Origin: Hyparrhenia diplandra
Lineage: Eukaryota > Streptophyta > Magnoliopsida > Poales > Poaceae
NCBI GenBank assembly: GCA_015847255.1
Contig: JADLZK010004649.1
Coordinates: 744,001 to 808,000, forward strand
Length of the DNA: 64,000 bases
Direction of reading: 5' to 3'
Shown: piece after piece, positions 44,650 to 57,924 of the stretch
How positions within the stretch are numbered: position 1 is the stretch's first letter
Layout of the letters: every line of letters begins with the position of its first letter
Made by a program: the position numbers and the translations under genes
Notes under the pieces: model-generated
Databases searched by the model: none
The model's input: the letters and a program-made list of their open reading frames with translations, nothing else
What the model was told of the DNA's origin: nothing

Positions 44650-47600
44650 TTAGGGGAATGTGCTCGATCTTATGCCAGTTTTCGTGTCCCTCTTCTTCAC
44701 AGGTCCTACTAAGCACGTGGCATCCAATGATTCTAATCTTCTTGAGAGACTGGACCGCAACACTGGTAGAAGCTTCATATCATGGCAGTACAAAATTTCC
44801 AATATCTGTAGCGACAGGAGACGCTCCATATTTTCTGGCAACCTATCCCAGTCACAACCAAAAATTTTTAGCTCACGCAGGCCAATCAAGAATTCACTAT
44901 CTTCAGGAATAGAGGCCAGCTGGCTGCAACGGGTCAGTTGAAGTTTGTGCAGTTGTTTTGGGACGTCTGGATGGTAGCGACTCAACATCCAGCTAGGATA
45001 TCTTGAACCCTCGTATCCCTCGACAGAGCTCTTGAAGATCCTTTGGGGGCAAAGGCCCTCAAGTACCTCTGCCTCCACGTCTGGACCAAACCTCTTGTCC
45101 TTACCAAAGTTGAGTTCCAGTCTTCTGAGTCGCTCCTTGTTGGTTAGTTGGGCTTCAAGAGCTTCCTCTTTACTACCAACAAATTCAAGACCCTCTATAC
45201 TCAGATTGCCTCGGAGTTTGTTTAGTGGCATCAGCTGTTTCAACTCGTGTCCTTGTGCCTCTTTCACTATGAAGGTTGGCAGTGTTCGGAGTGACGTCAG
45301 CCTTCCAATGTTGGGAATGGGGCAAGACAGCCAGCCAGAGATGTGTCGCAAACTGATTAGATTAGACATATCTTCAGGATAGGATGCATCACGAATATCT
45401 GTGCTCTGTATGTGGTAAAGCTTGATAAATGTGCTTGGTAAAATCAGATGGGAAGCAAAGATAGCAAAACAAAGATAACGTAGATGCTTCATATGGTAAA
45501 TAGAGAGTGGGACTGAGAACTCGTTTCTGCTATACTTTAGTTCAATGATCAGCACCCGCAGTTTCCTCAGCCTAATGAATAAACGATCCAAGACTTCTAC
45601 CAAGTCATGATTTCTTGCCATGGTGCTCCTAGGATCCTTAATGATAAGGGTACGCAAATTTCCCATCTCCAAAATTTTGTCAATCTCTGCTCCATTGATG
45701 GTCTCAATGAAGAGATGGTGAACCCTCATGGGATATTTTTCGGTGAGCCAACCGAAACAATTCTGTAGAACTCACTACCCGAAACCTTCTCGGCGAACTC
45801 GTGTAGCAGGTCATGAATTGTGAATGCCACTGGCTCTTCGCTAAAAAAATGTTCTTCGTGTTACTTGGAGAAATGAGAATGTCACTAATTCATCAAAGTA
45901 GCTCTGTCCTATATCTTCCAGTTCCTCTGTTCCGTTACTCCTGGAATTTACAAACCCTTGTGCTATCCACATGCCAACCATCTTATCCTGCCCAAATATA
46001 TATGCCTTAGGAAAAATGCTGCAGTATGTAAAGCATCGTCTGATGTCAACACCAAGCTGCCGATAGCTCCACCACAGAGCTCCCATTGTTTCATCCAACA
46101 CATCAAGGTTTGATGTTCTTTCCCAGAAATCAATACTGTTATTATTCTTAAGCCGTGCTGCCACTGTTATTGCTGCAATGGGTGATCTACGAAGCTTTTT
46201 TGTAATTTTTCTCCCGATTTCTGTATATCTTTCATCATCAGTATTGGTGACTTGACTGCCTTCTAGAGCATAGTGCATGAACATTGTGAGGTACTGCTCC
46301 TCCTCTAAATCAGGTATTGGTACTTGCTCCTCAGCACCTAAAGCTGCAGCTGCATCTCTTTTTGAGCTGTCACCAGAATTCGGCTTCCACTCTGCCCAAC
46401 ACGAAGCACATCAAGTAGAATCCCACGTTCCTTCTTGTTCGCACCATTAACCCACAGATCATCCAGCACCAACAAGAAACATTTGTCTTTCAAATTTTCT
46501 TCCAACTCTTTTCTTAGACTTTTAAGATCTTTGTCTTTAAAGGGCCGCCTCTGAGTAATCTGCTCAAGCATATCACGCAATATAAGATGCACGCTGAATG
46601 TGTTCCCCACAAGAATGAACATGATAAGGTTGAAATGTCCTGCATCCTTCTCATAATCACAAACATATTGTGCCAGTGTTGTCTTTCCAGAACCAGTAAT
46701 CCTATGCCTATCACAGAATAAGGTTTATTTGTGCTGGAGCTTGCTGTATTGGAACCTGGACCCTCACGAAGTTTCCTACTTATATTCACACGGTCCTTGT
46801 CTCGGCCAAACACTTTCTGATCAATGATTCTGTGCATGTCATCAATTTCTTTCTGCTCGCTGCTGCTTTCCTTGTTAGTGTCCATGATGATGCCACTACT
46901 ACAATTCTTATCATTCATCAACAGTTCTGATTTCTTGGAAGTATCAAGAATATCTTCTATGCGCTTTATTTGATTCTTCAGACTAATTCTTTTCGGTTAT
47001 TGGCACTAAAGATTCTACTGCACTGTTATCCTTATGCAAGAAGCATGGTTCAAATAATTATATGATAACGATGCATTCGATAACGTGTAAAATAAAATGG
47101 TGATACTGGCTCCTAATTATTGTACAAAAATAGTATTAATATTGATCTTATGTAAATGGAAAGGGTTAATTTGATAACCTTAGTGATAGCTCTCTTAAAA
47201 AGCAACCCCCCCGCACTGTGATTAAACTTCACCATGGAAATTCCTGGTAACTTTATCGTATATCTTAATATTATTAATTGAAGCTCCCAATTGATCTCAA
47301 TAAAATAGAAAGGTCTTTCCATTGAATAGGCAGAACTTAATCAGTAACAATAATAATTCCATCGGAGTTTGTTGAAATATTACCCACCACTTCCATTATA
47401 TAAAAAAAAACGACTACTTAACTATACATCCAAATTACCCACGTTTTTAAACTAATCACTTGTCTCAAGCTCTATCACTAATCTTAAATGACATGGTTCA
47501 GGTTTGAAACAATTGCCTTTTCTGTTATTGTAGTATTTAAGAATGTACCCTATGTCCAAACATCCTTTTTATTAAAACATGCAAAAACTAGAGTTAATAA

Positions 47601-49171
47601 AAAAACTATAATCACAGAAGTTTCAACTTGACGGCAAAATAACTATAGCAGCAACAATAATAAAATTTGAAAAATTAAATTGAGATACATGCTTTCATAA
47701 GATATGTGACGCAGTAACAAGGACTACCATGGTTCATGGCAATTTTAAAATAATTACTTATTTGAAATATAAAAAGATGCTATGCAATGTAAAAATACAA
47801 ATATGGATGAAAAACATAAAAATCTGTCTTGAAGAAAAGTACTTAATAAGTTTATGATAGTTGGGTATAGACTAGATGAAATATCTATCTATTATTACTA
47901 CTATTTGGTAGAAATACAAAAAAACATAAAACATTTGATAGTATAAACAATTATTTATTAGTCATATTTCAGTATCTGAATATGAAATGATAGTAAGATG
48001 GTACCTTGTAAGTACTTTTTATGCCAACAATTCTATATGACCAATCTCGATAAAAACAGGCCTTTGCAAACCATGTTAGCATAGATCGAGCACAGTACCG
48101 CAATATTGAAGAAGTTGGCTCCCCCTCTTTTCCTTCCTCATCTTCTTGTATCTGATCCTTTGATGTCTGTTCCACTTCTTCACTACTTTCTTCTATTGTC
48201 TCCTCCTCTAACGTCTCTCCCACTTCTTGTATCTCTTCTTCCTCTAAAGTCTCTCCATCTTGTCTCTTGTCACGCTCTCCTTCCTCCACTTGTGTCTCTT
48301 TCACTATTTCTTCCTCATCCGCCATCACCTCATCCACCTCCGTTGTACTACGTGCTGTGTCTGCTGGAACAGATTCAGAGCCTGTGGACTCAAGACATGG
48401 GGGTTGCCGGGTTGGGTTGGTAGAAACAGGAAGAAGCGGCACACCTGATATGGGTAGTATGACACTGCTGAATAGTTGCCCCAGCTGTTGGTACCAACTC
48501 TGTGCACACTGCAGTACTAAACTCTTGAGTAGTTGCCGCAGCCGTAGGTACCAGCTCTGTGCAAACTGGACTACTGCAGCACCAGCGATGTTTATGGCTC
48601 TATGGATAGACAACAGGTCAGTGTTCTGCCTAGAGCGCCGCCACCCCTGAATCAGGAACTGCCCCTGCAGCTGCAGGGTCATGCTCTGTGCCCTCTTCAT
48701 TACCACTGCGATAATGGAATCTATCCATCGCCCAAACCAGCTCTTCTTGCAGCGAGCAATCCAGGTGCAAGCAGCAACAAGTTGGTTTTCCACCCAGACG
48801 CTGTCATCGTCCACATGATGGAGATCCTTCTCTATCCAGCGATAATCAATAAGATCTAGGATGTCTTCAGCTTCATACAAGGCAGAGTTGAGATGCATCT
48901 TCATGCTATCCAGTGTCTTCAGATCGCCTTCAGCCCCTTTATCTTCGGCTGCTCTAAGCACTGTCTGCTCCTCCACGGCACCAAGCATCTGCTTCAACGT
49001 TGGGATAGTGTGGATCTCTAGCTCCTTGAGCTTTGTTGATGCGTCGAACTCTAGGTAGACAAAGATCTTGTTCACGAGCAAGCTGATGATAGGTGACAGA
49101 AACCAACCTATTACTGTTAGGCACCAGATTATCCATCCAAATTTCCTCATCAGGTCTGCCATGGAATCCAT
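44650..49171 (-). pseudogene. NLR1: coiled-coil NB-ARC LRR resistance-type protein, two exons, multiple frameshifts
   Basis: Exon 1 (49171-48005, 389 codons, donor AAG|GTACC) encodes an Rx-type coiled-coil region (EDILDLIDYRWIEKD at about residues 98-112) behind a hydrophobic segment (about 12-40), then an acidic Glu-rich region (about 280-350). After a 1-kb intron, exon 2 (about 46990-44650) carries VFGRDKDRVN, a damaged P-loop (TGSGKTTLA only after a 4-base deletion near 46700), kinase-2 CFLLVLDDLW, RILVTAQ, RNBS-D CFTYCSIFPKAYIF, an IHD in place of MHD, and LRRs (GNLRTLII, KLRVLIIELKY, LRELKIFGCDW). Frame changes: extra A near the exon 2 start; P-loop deletion; a missing A near 46360; an extra T at about 45843; a missing base at about 45745. 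Such proteins are intracellular immune receptors. Pseudogene unless the homopolymer indels are sequence errors. Confidence 0.87.
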
Positions 49172-51960
49172 GCTTAGTTTTCCTGGAGGGGGAAGGGGCT
49201 GAGATGAGAGAATGAGTATATGTCAAAGGTAACACCACGCCATATGTCAGTAGTGCTACTCTCCGTTCGTAGCTTTCGGATATATGTTAGGCTGGCTGGT
49301 AGGTGTACCACAGCATATGTCAAAAGGTAACACCACGCCATGTGATGGTTTACGACAAAAGGTATGCCATTACCTAGTGGTGCTGTGCTGAACTGGTGAT
49401 TAACTTTTCTGATTCATACATACAAAATCTTTGTCCCACTTTTCGTAAACTCCACTAACAAGGGAAAAATTAGCTAAAGCTAATCTTTGACCCACTTTTG
49501 CTTATAGAAGGGAGTGAGTGTACAGAAAATCTAAAGCCAAGCAACGGCGGCACCAATCCCTTTGACACTCTGTCCCTATTCACACGTTCGATGAAGCAAA
49601 ACTATCAGAATTAATGATGACGGAAAATAATAAATTAACTAAGCATGGATTCCAAACATAAAAGGTCTGTGCCCTCATGATGTTTCATTACCTCCTTTTC
49701 AAACATACTATCTCGCTAACAGTGCTTTCCCGGAAAATACCAGAACTACAGTAATAGAGGCTATCCAATAAAGTTTATGAATGATGTTATTAGACCTGCT
49801 GGTGCCCATTTTTCTTATACTACCACAGGATAGAGGCTGTCCATATCATATTTCTAAAAATCCAGGTGCCCAATGTATACTAGTACTGAGAGTTTGAGAG
49901 TCAGTTTATTACATGTCTGGACTAATCAAGCAAAGAGGCCGGATAAATCATGGACTACAAGCATTTGTTGCCTGCTCGATCATGGTATATAGCAGGTCTG
50001 GATCTCGTCGGGAGCAGAAATAAGCCAAGACATGGAGTATTTAAATGTTGAATGAAGGAACTTATCTCGCCGTAGTCCAGCTCGACAAAAGCTGCATGCA
50101 GCAATGGAGGCGGCAACGCTGTAGCAGCGCAGCAGTCGTGCCCTCCAGTATAATGACGTTGCTGCACAGGCACGGCATGAGCTGTGGCCAAAGATAACCT
50201 AGGTAGCGGATGGCTGTTGGTGCCGTGCCACCGCCGCTGACGACGCACTCAATGTTCCCGTTCCCATCTTGCGGCTCTGACGAATCAACGATTTAAAACC
50301 GGTCAGACTCGAAGAGTGCAGTGCTGGGCTTGGTTTGACTGGAATCTACACCAAAAGCAAAAGCATTAGCAATAAACATCAATCTATCTTATCAGGGTGT
50401 TTTATGATCCGGATAAAGTTTTTTTGAATGGGTGTATTCAGTACTGGACGTTCCATCTTAAGGTTGAGGTGAATGCATTCAGTGTGTCTTTCATATAAGT
50501 ACTTTTTGTGTCACTCGGTGAGATTTACTATTTACCGAATTAAACATCTTCAAGCTAAGTTTATACAATGCCAGTATTTCCAAAAAAAAAAAAAAAAAAA
50601 AATCTCTATTGTTTGAGGTTGGGTACTGTTTTTTCTTTTCCGTTGGCAAAGATGGCATACATGCAGAGACAACAGAGAGTGAAAAACTGAATGCTACTGT
50701 CAGGCTGTGTGAGCTGCTGGTAGCAGAGGGATGATAATTATTTGCTTTGCTTGTGGGATGCAAAACAGCAGTTATGCGTAAGCTTGCCGTTTTGAGTGTA
50801 TTCTACTGTAATATTCTTCTCCCAAATCTCAATTATGTTTTTAAGTTAAAAGATGATATAATTCCAGAGGCAATCCTGGTTGCAAAGCAACCAACCATTG
50901 CTTTTGTTCTGCAAATAACTGCATCTTGTTGGTTCTGTTTGGTTTCCATGGTTAGTCTTAGCCCACTCCAACCAAACCAATTCTTGGTTGTTTCACTTGG
51001 TTGGTTGCTCTTACCACCTTTGTGGCATTTTTCTCAAACACGTGGTGGGCATCCTGCAAGCATCGGCTCATTGAAACATCACAGAAGTAGCTGGAGTAAT
51101 AAAAGGTAGGGAAATTCTCAGTCGATCAAAGTGGCAAAGTTTTGCAGAAGACGGAACAAGATATCTAAGGAATTTTTCAGAAAAAACATGGGAGTAGAAA
51201 ATCTGAGACATACTGGAAGCAAACCTTGTTCGGGACTGCGAGTGGACCAGCAGTGCGTTCTGGACGGTACGATCCGACGGCGAGCGTCGAGGATTCCGCA
51301 CTTCGAACAAAGGAGGTGCCATTTGGTAACACTGCCCCGCCAGCACTGCGTCGTTCACCCCGTCCACGGCGGCTCCCCCCTCCTTCGGACACCTGTGCGC
51401 GCCGCCGCAGCCGCCGGCTTGGATGGGTTCGTCGGCAGGCACAGGCGAGACTGAGCTCGTGGGCCAAGTAGATGGGCTTAGATTTAAAGAGATCCAAACT
51501 CTTGGCTGGCCCACATGGTTGAGGAATGAAATGAATAAGGCCCACTAGGCACTGACGTTTGGGTGTTAGATACTCATGGGCTGACTAGGTTTGCAAAAAA
51601 ACATGTTTGACAACGAAACTACCGCAACATTTGGGCCTCTTCTGCTGAAAGAAAAAGAAAAAAGGAAAAGGACAAAAAAAAAAAAAAAAGAAGAGAAGAG
51701 TGAAATGAACCAAATCAAATCAAGAAGAAAATAGACCAAATTCATCTCCTGCAGCAAAGCGCGATTAATCTCAGCGACTGTACCTAATCCCACTCATACA
51801 CCAACCAACCAAACTCTCTCTTGCAATAATCACCCATTTTAGAGACCAATTGTATACGTTCACAACCTCGGCAGTCGATCAGTTTTACTCACTCCACATT
51901 AATTCAGAAACACACGACTTTGTCGCGCTCATGCATGCATTCCAGTAAAACAAACTATAT
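49172..51960. other. NLR1 upstream region and gene-free spacer
   Basis: GTCAAAGGTAACACCACGCCAT occurs twice with small change (about 49219 and 49318), a local duplication beside NLR1. A 97-codon minus frame at 49955-50248 and frames near 51070-51540 show no domain. Runs of A occur at 50581-50601 and 51676-51690. NLR1 promoter should lie in the first few hundred bases. Confidence 0.4.
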
Positions 51961-54900
51961 ATAGATGCCATTGACTTATTTGGAGCCAAGGAAGCAACGA
52001 AAGCACAAAGTCACATCCACAATCCACAATGCACGTCACACGCTTCCTTTTCCCTCCGTAACAAAGAAAACCGCTCCCTCCCTCTCTACCGTAAATAAAA
52101 AGAAAAAAAAAAAATTACCGCGACGCCTCACTCCCTCTCCACGTAAAAAAAAAAAAAACCGCGACGCCCGCTCTCCCTGCCGCAGCTACCTCGGCCGCCT
52201 CCCCCGCGCGTGCCTTCCCCGGCGGCCGCTGACCGGTTGCCTCAACCGCCGCCGACGTCCGGCGACCGCCCGTCCTGCCCTACAACTGCTGGAGCCGATT
52301 CGAGATTCTTCCCGGCGCTGTACTGTTCACCTGGTCTCCCCCCTCTCGAATCTTGCTCGATTCGAATTTTCCTTTGTTGTTTGGTTGGTTCAGATGATGC
52401 TTTATCGCGTGAGGCACAAGCTCAGCAAGTGAATCGATTCAATTCCACTCGTGCATCCAGTTTTAGGTGAATTTCGTTTTTAGGGGAAAACTCGAGTTCT
52501 TATCCATGATTTGATTTTCCTGGAGATTGAGTGCAAATCGAACGATGATTCTTTAGGAACAGCTCGTAACCTCCATGGAGATCACCTGTGCCAAGTTTGG
52601 TTGCGATTCATTTTGTTTTGGTTCGGTTATCTTCGAATTTCTGGACGTCCTGTTTTTTGTTCTTGCGTACAGGTTGCTGTTCGTTCGCTCCTTCTGAGAT
52701 CCCTCTGCAATGCTCGCTTCTGTCTCGTAACGCAGCAGTCTGGGTGCCCTGAAGACCGGTCTCGCACTGCTGAAGCCTGGCGCTCGCACTGCCCTCCACT
52801 GGCTGCCGACTGCCGAGGACGACCGCGCCCGCTCTGCCCCTGCCGCCGTCGCCGACTGTTCGTCCGCCCGGCCCTTGGATGCCTGCCGCCCACCTCAGCT
52901 GGGAACCCTAGGGCTTGGCGAACCACGGAACCACCACGAGCTACGACACTGACCCCATCACCCGAGAAGCGAGGACGAATCGGGGAACATGCACAAGCTG
53001 TGACGCCGGCCCCAACGCCGACATGTTCCAGTCGGCTACAGCAGCAGCAGACGGATCGAGGTATGCTATTTCTTTATCTTACCTTACACCGGCTCTCTAT
53101 GAATCAAGATGAAATGGAATTTGTTGAGTGAATCTGGTATGCTGTTGAATGGTTGTGAGGATTGCATGTCATATTGTTGAACCGTCTTTCTTAAGCACTG
53201 CCAATAATTAATTTGGAGGTGCCGTGGACAGGACTAAAAGGCATTGATCTTTGTAAGATTACTTTGCACATCAATGACAAAGAAAATTAGTCTGCTCTTG
53301 TTTTATTGATAGAGTCAGCCTCTTCTTTTCTCCAGCTTTGGTTTCTTTCTAAGCCATCATTGGTGCTATTTTATTCAGGAAAGAGCTTCTAGATTTTCCT
53401 CTTTTTCGTGCATGCAATCGTTGTGGTAACTGAATGGATCCCAAGAAAAGTGATGAATGTCAGCTAGAAATAGGTGTCCTCCCATCTGTTGTAAATAAAG
53501 GTAACAATTACAAGTTTGTTTATTTGTGCATGTTTTAATTAAACGTTATAGTTAGCACCAAGCTGTAATAAGTATTTTTCAGTTGGTCAAAATGCATTAG
53601 AACTAGGGAGGGTGGATGAAGACCAAGGAGCGCTAAGAGGGAAAGAGAAAGAGTAAGATTTGCATCAATGTCTAAAGAGAGAAGGAATGAATTGAACAAG
53701 AAGCGCCGTGAATTGTACCAACGAAAAAAAGGGTGATGCTACTTTGATTATTATTGTTATTCATAACAATGAATATGGTTTCTCATCATCTTATTTTTTT
53801 ATCCAAAGTGGATAAAAAACAGGGTTAGTTCATGTGCAGAAGTCATGGACCCTAGACTACTTAGGAATAAAAGGGATAGAGCTCGCCGTATGCTAATGTC
53901 TTCCAATAAAAGAGAAGAAATAAACAAAAAGCGCCGAGAATTGTATCAAAGAAAAAAAGGAACAAAGTATGCTCTTTTGAACCAAATAATGACGGCACTA
54001 CATACATTTTGCTCAATATTTCTTAAATTTCATTTATAGTTTTGAAATATTTTATAGGTGGTGAGCCGTCAAGAATCAGAGAAAATGTGGATCCTTCTAA
54101 CTATGGTAAATGGCTCAATGTGAACTATTCATGTTAGCATTATAGTGTTAGTAAGGACAACTTATTAAATCAATTACTAGGAACTATTTTGTTTTTATCC
54201 TTTGTGGTTAGGGATAACATAAATCCTTAGATGTGTTTTTAAACAATGTGTAGGTGGAAACCCAACAATAAACCATGATGATAACTATAACATTAATGAT
54301 AAAATATGTTTTAATTGGTGTTTGCATTTCAAACCTTAGGTCAAATCCCTTCAGCCGACATCATATATATGCGTAGAGAAAAAAAAATGCACTTATAGCC
54401 GACAGTGGTACAAAAAATATGCCACCCGAGAAGAGGGAAGCTAGGAAGGAACGTGAAAGGTTGTATAATGCAACGGTCGAATTTAAAGGAGGCTAAGAGA
54501 GCTTCGACAAAAGACGGGAGGAATTTCGCCAACACTCTACACCCAGATTCCATTGCTATGGAAAATCCAATGTATATTCCTTCACCATAATCAAGGTAAT
54601 GTCTTATATTTACTAATTTGTATATACGTGGAACTTTAATGATGTTGGTGTTAAAAAAGACAAGGCAACCTACTGGTTGCTGGATCAATCTTCTACTTCG
54701 CTTGTTCATTACTCGATTCCTATAAGAGTCGGGTTGGGCATATGAGTCTATCTCCTATGGCATATGAAAGCCAGCTTTGATTTTTCAAACATACCATGCA
54801 TGAATTCAAGCATCTGGACCCTTGATTTAGTCAAAAAAAAAAATTGTAGTAGTTTACATTATCTTTTACTTCTTGGGATTAGAATTTTGATCCTCATCAG

Positions 54901-55871
54901 GAGACATGTGAACACCATCTCTTTCAGGAGACAATTTCTTGTTCTCAGAATCAATCTGCATCTCTTCTAATCTTACTCATTAAACTGCTGATTTGCTTTG
55001 TAATTGATTGCCAGTTCAGTGTAACATAGGCAAACAATGTTGCATTGCTGCAGTATAATTTAGTTGACTTGTTTTGAGATGAAAAGCTGGAGCCACTTGT
55101 CTTGCCTATCTGCAGGAAAGGAGGTTGAACACAACACATTTGTAAATCCATTCTGAGTTGACAGCAACAAGAGCTGCTGAATTGTTTCAGGTTCAGGTGA
55201 ATTATTTCTGATTTTCATATGAAGTATGCTCTAAAGGAATATAAAACATGTTGCTAGCTACGGTTGCAATTTGATTTATGGTACATTCTCTGAATTTAGG
55301 TACAACCTCTAAATTTAGTTGCAATTAGCTTGTGTGCAGTATTCAGCTTAGCTGAATTTATGAGCGATGAGCTTATGTGAAGTTTTGAGCTTAGTTGCAA
55401 TACTAACATTCGTTTTGGCCAAGCATATGTGCAGTCCGAGCATACAAGGGAGAAGCGGAGGACCTTGCCACAAGAAGTTCTCTTCCTCAGGGCTGGTGAT
55501 TCTTCAAAGGAGGGTTCACAAGATTTTTATTGAGTAATCAGTCAGGCTCCTAAGATAAGTATTTTATTATTTTCAGGAATAAAATATGGTTTGGTAGGCA
55601 GGCTGTAGGAACGATAGTCAGGGCTGGTTATTCTTCAAAGGTGATGCCCAAGGAAGGTTGAAGAAGGATTTTGAACCGTCTTTGACATGCATGTTGTTGA
55701 CATTACCAGGAGTATATCAGTTTTTATCTCATCTTCTATCATTTTGACAAAAAAATCCCTGATCCATATTGCATTGAAATTTTTAAGCAGATCATGGTAC
55801 TCTATATTCCCGGTGCAATGCTATCTTGTAATAATCTATAATCTCGGTGCAACGCACGGGCACTTACCTAG
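51961..55871 (+). mobile_element. Helitron (3' end at 55871; 5' end not defined)
   Basis: The 3' end reads GGTGCAACGCACGGGCACTT, ACCTAG at 55871 followed by T, close to typical grass Helitron termini (short stem, then CTAG|T). It has GC-rich leader-like sequence at 52100-53060 and an intron-containing plus-strand gene remnant at 53433-54590. No Rep/helicase is seen. The left limit given is the start of the leader-like sequence, not a proven terminus. Confidence 0.5.
53433..54590 (+). pseudogene. Gene remnant with repeated Arg/Lys-rich (STPR-like) exon modules
   Basis: Exon-like blocks with plausible GT/AG borders: 53433-53500 (MDPKKSDECQLEIGVLPSV), about 53589-53732, 53843-53961, 54057-54104, and about 54340-54570. 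Three blocks encode variants of one basic module: SKERRNELNKKRRELYQRKK, SSNKREEINKKRRELYQRKK and PPEKREARKERERLYNA. Repeats of about 23-25 residues with this pattern resemble STPR-type DNA-binding repeats, which I recall at the N-terminus of Helitron-linked grass proteins; this is inference. A frame change sits within the second block and the last block opens with a stop-bearing stretch, so it is broken. Possibly a tandemly duplicated exon. Confidence 0.5.
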
Positions 55872-56065
55872 TAAGATTGAAAAAAATGGAACACCCTCTC
55901 GTTCGTATAACACAAACACGACCGTGCTGCATGTGCCTGTCTACTAGTAGTACTAATAAAGAGCAAAATATCACAGGTCGGTGCATGTATGTTTTTGTCT
56001 GAAGACGACAATGAGTTCACACATGGGTACAACTACTGGAGCAACCACCCCATCATAGTTTATTT

Positions 56066-57924
56066 TTACTCACTCAACATATTGATTATGCAGTCTATAT
56101 CTGGTCTTTTAGATGGATCCTCATTGACGCACATTTGTGCTACTTCGATGCATCTCTTCAGTTGTGGGTTGTCTATATCCGGTGATTGGTGCCACTGAAA
56201 GATTTAAAGTCAAATGTCAGAAACTATGGATAAAACAATCTGACTCAACATTTTTTTCGTACCACTGTTCAGAAGATGAAGAAAACTCTAATAAAAAAAT
56301 TCAATAATGTGCAAGTAAGAAATCACTGTGGAACTGTGAGATGATATAGTTGGGGAATATAGCAGTAGCTTATGTTGTTGCTGCTGCTTCTGAACAGAAA
56401 ATACATGCCTAAAACATATCTTCAGGGAACCTTGTTGATATGGGTTACAATTAAGGGATATCGATCAGAGTTGACCTTTTTAGAAATTAAAAGACAACTA
56501 CAAGTGTAGAACCCCATACTTGATTGAATTTAGCGAAATCATTTTTATGGGTTGCTGAATGTTGATGTTGTTAACTACCTTAGATTTAAATGCATACTGC
56601 CATGTCCATCCTAGCATCACATCACCTCATCATGGTTTATGCAAACGATTCCATTGCGCATGTTCAATTCTAGTTTTTTCTATTCGGTAAAAAAGAAATT
56701 AGTTTTCTATAGCTATTCCATTGGAGGTAAGATTGACACATTTGAAAGGAAGGTGGAAAAGGCAGCAAAGTAAATTTCATTACATTTTCATGATTGGAAA
56801 AATCATTATTTCCCAATAATAGTTCCTTTAGTATGACTCCCAAACTGAATATGTCACACTTGAAAGTTATCACTCCTTTGTTCAAATATTCTGGTGCCAT
56901 ATACGGCCTGCATTACAAAATGTTAGTTTAAAGGCCAAGGGATAATGATTTTCAATACTTCTAATGTAAGGAATGAAGGCTGAATTATCAAAAGTAGGCT
57001 CATGTTACCTTGACCCAAGGATTTTTTTGGTGATTGTTCGTGATTTTTCAGCGGTGAAGAGTCTTGATATACCAAAATCTGCTATCTTCGAACCATGTCA
57101 TCGCCCAGCAAAATATTTTCTGGTTTGAGATCCAAATGAATTATGCGTTCTTTGTTGTGAAGGTAACACAAACCCTGGCAAATCCCACTGATCAATTGAT
57201 AACGTATATCCCATTCATGTCCATGAGATTCATCTGCCAAAGTAAGTGCGTAAGAATACTAAAGAAACAAGAAGAGAACAAAAGTCAGGCTTGCTTTCAC
57301 AAAAGCAGAGAAAACTCAATAATAGAATTGACATGGCGGACATATATATGGAACATAAACCTAATCAATACATTAAAGTGTTGCAATGTACCAAGTTTCA
57401 TATTTTACCTTTGAGATAATCACGTAGGCTTTTATTGGGTACATACTCAAAGCAGAGGAACCTTTGCCACTCTTCTGCGACAACAAGCTTCCCATTGTAC
57501 TCGATCGGCTTTTCTATTGTGTCAGAGCAGTAGCCTAAAAAATCTCACAATATTTTCGTGTTTGACCCTTATCAAACATTTAAGCTCTTCCTCAAATTTC
57601 ATATCAGAAAGGTCTTTTGGCACCCAGAGCTTCTTTACAGCTATATTTCTACGTTCATAAGATCCCTGTTATCATAAATAATATAATAGCAGTAACGTAA
57701 CCATTTGGTTCCACAAGGTTAAATATCTGAATGGCTAATTTTTCAAGGATATATATTCAGTAGCTCATACCATATAAACCACTCCAAAGCCACCCCTACC
57801 AATCTCCTGAGAGAAATCTCTTGTAATTTTTGCAGGAAAGCATATGATAGCCCAATTGGCTCCTCAGTTGTATTACTTAATATACGGTCAAGGGCTTTGT
57901 GCTCGCTCTGTTGGTCATCCACTT
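56066..57924 (-). pseudogene. Non-RD serine/threonine kinase (receptor-like cytoplasmic kinase type), five exons, frameshifted
   Basis: Exons on the minus strand: 57924-57771, 57665-57409, 57233-57009, 56907-56784 and 56194-56066. They encode, in order, a short leader (HKALDRILSNTTEEPIGLSY), the glycine loop EIGRGGFGVVYM, the ATP lysine in NIAVKKLW, IIHLDLKPENILL, ADFGISRL, YMAPEYLNKG, DIFSLGVILKELL and the C-lobe end CVNEDPSKRPDIDCI with stop at 56066. HLD instead of HRD marks a non-RD kinase, a class common in immune signalling. No signal peptide, ectodomain or transmembrane exon is seen upstream. Frame changes: a missing A in an A run at about 57833, an extra T at about 57540, and a missing base at about 57091. 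Otherwise all catalytic residues are kept. Confidence 0.85.

Noticed and set aside
49955..50248. 97-codon minus-strand frame near NLR1
   Set aside because: No domain, no splice context, and alternative frames read equally well.
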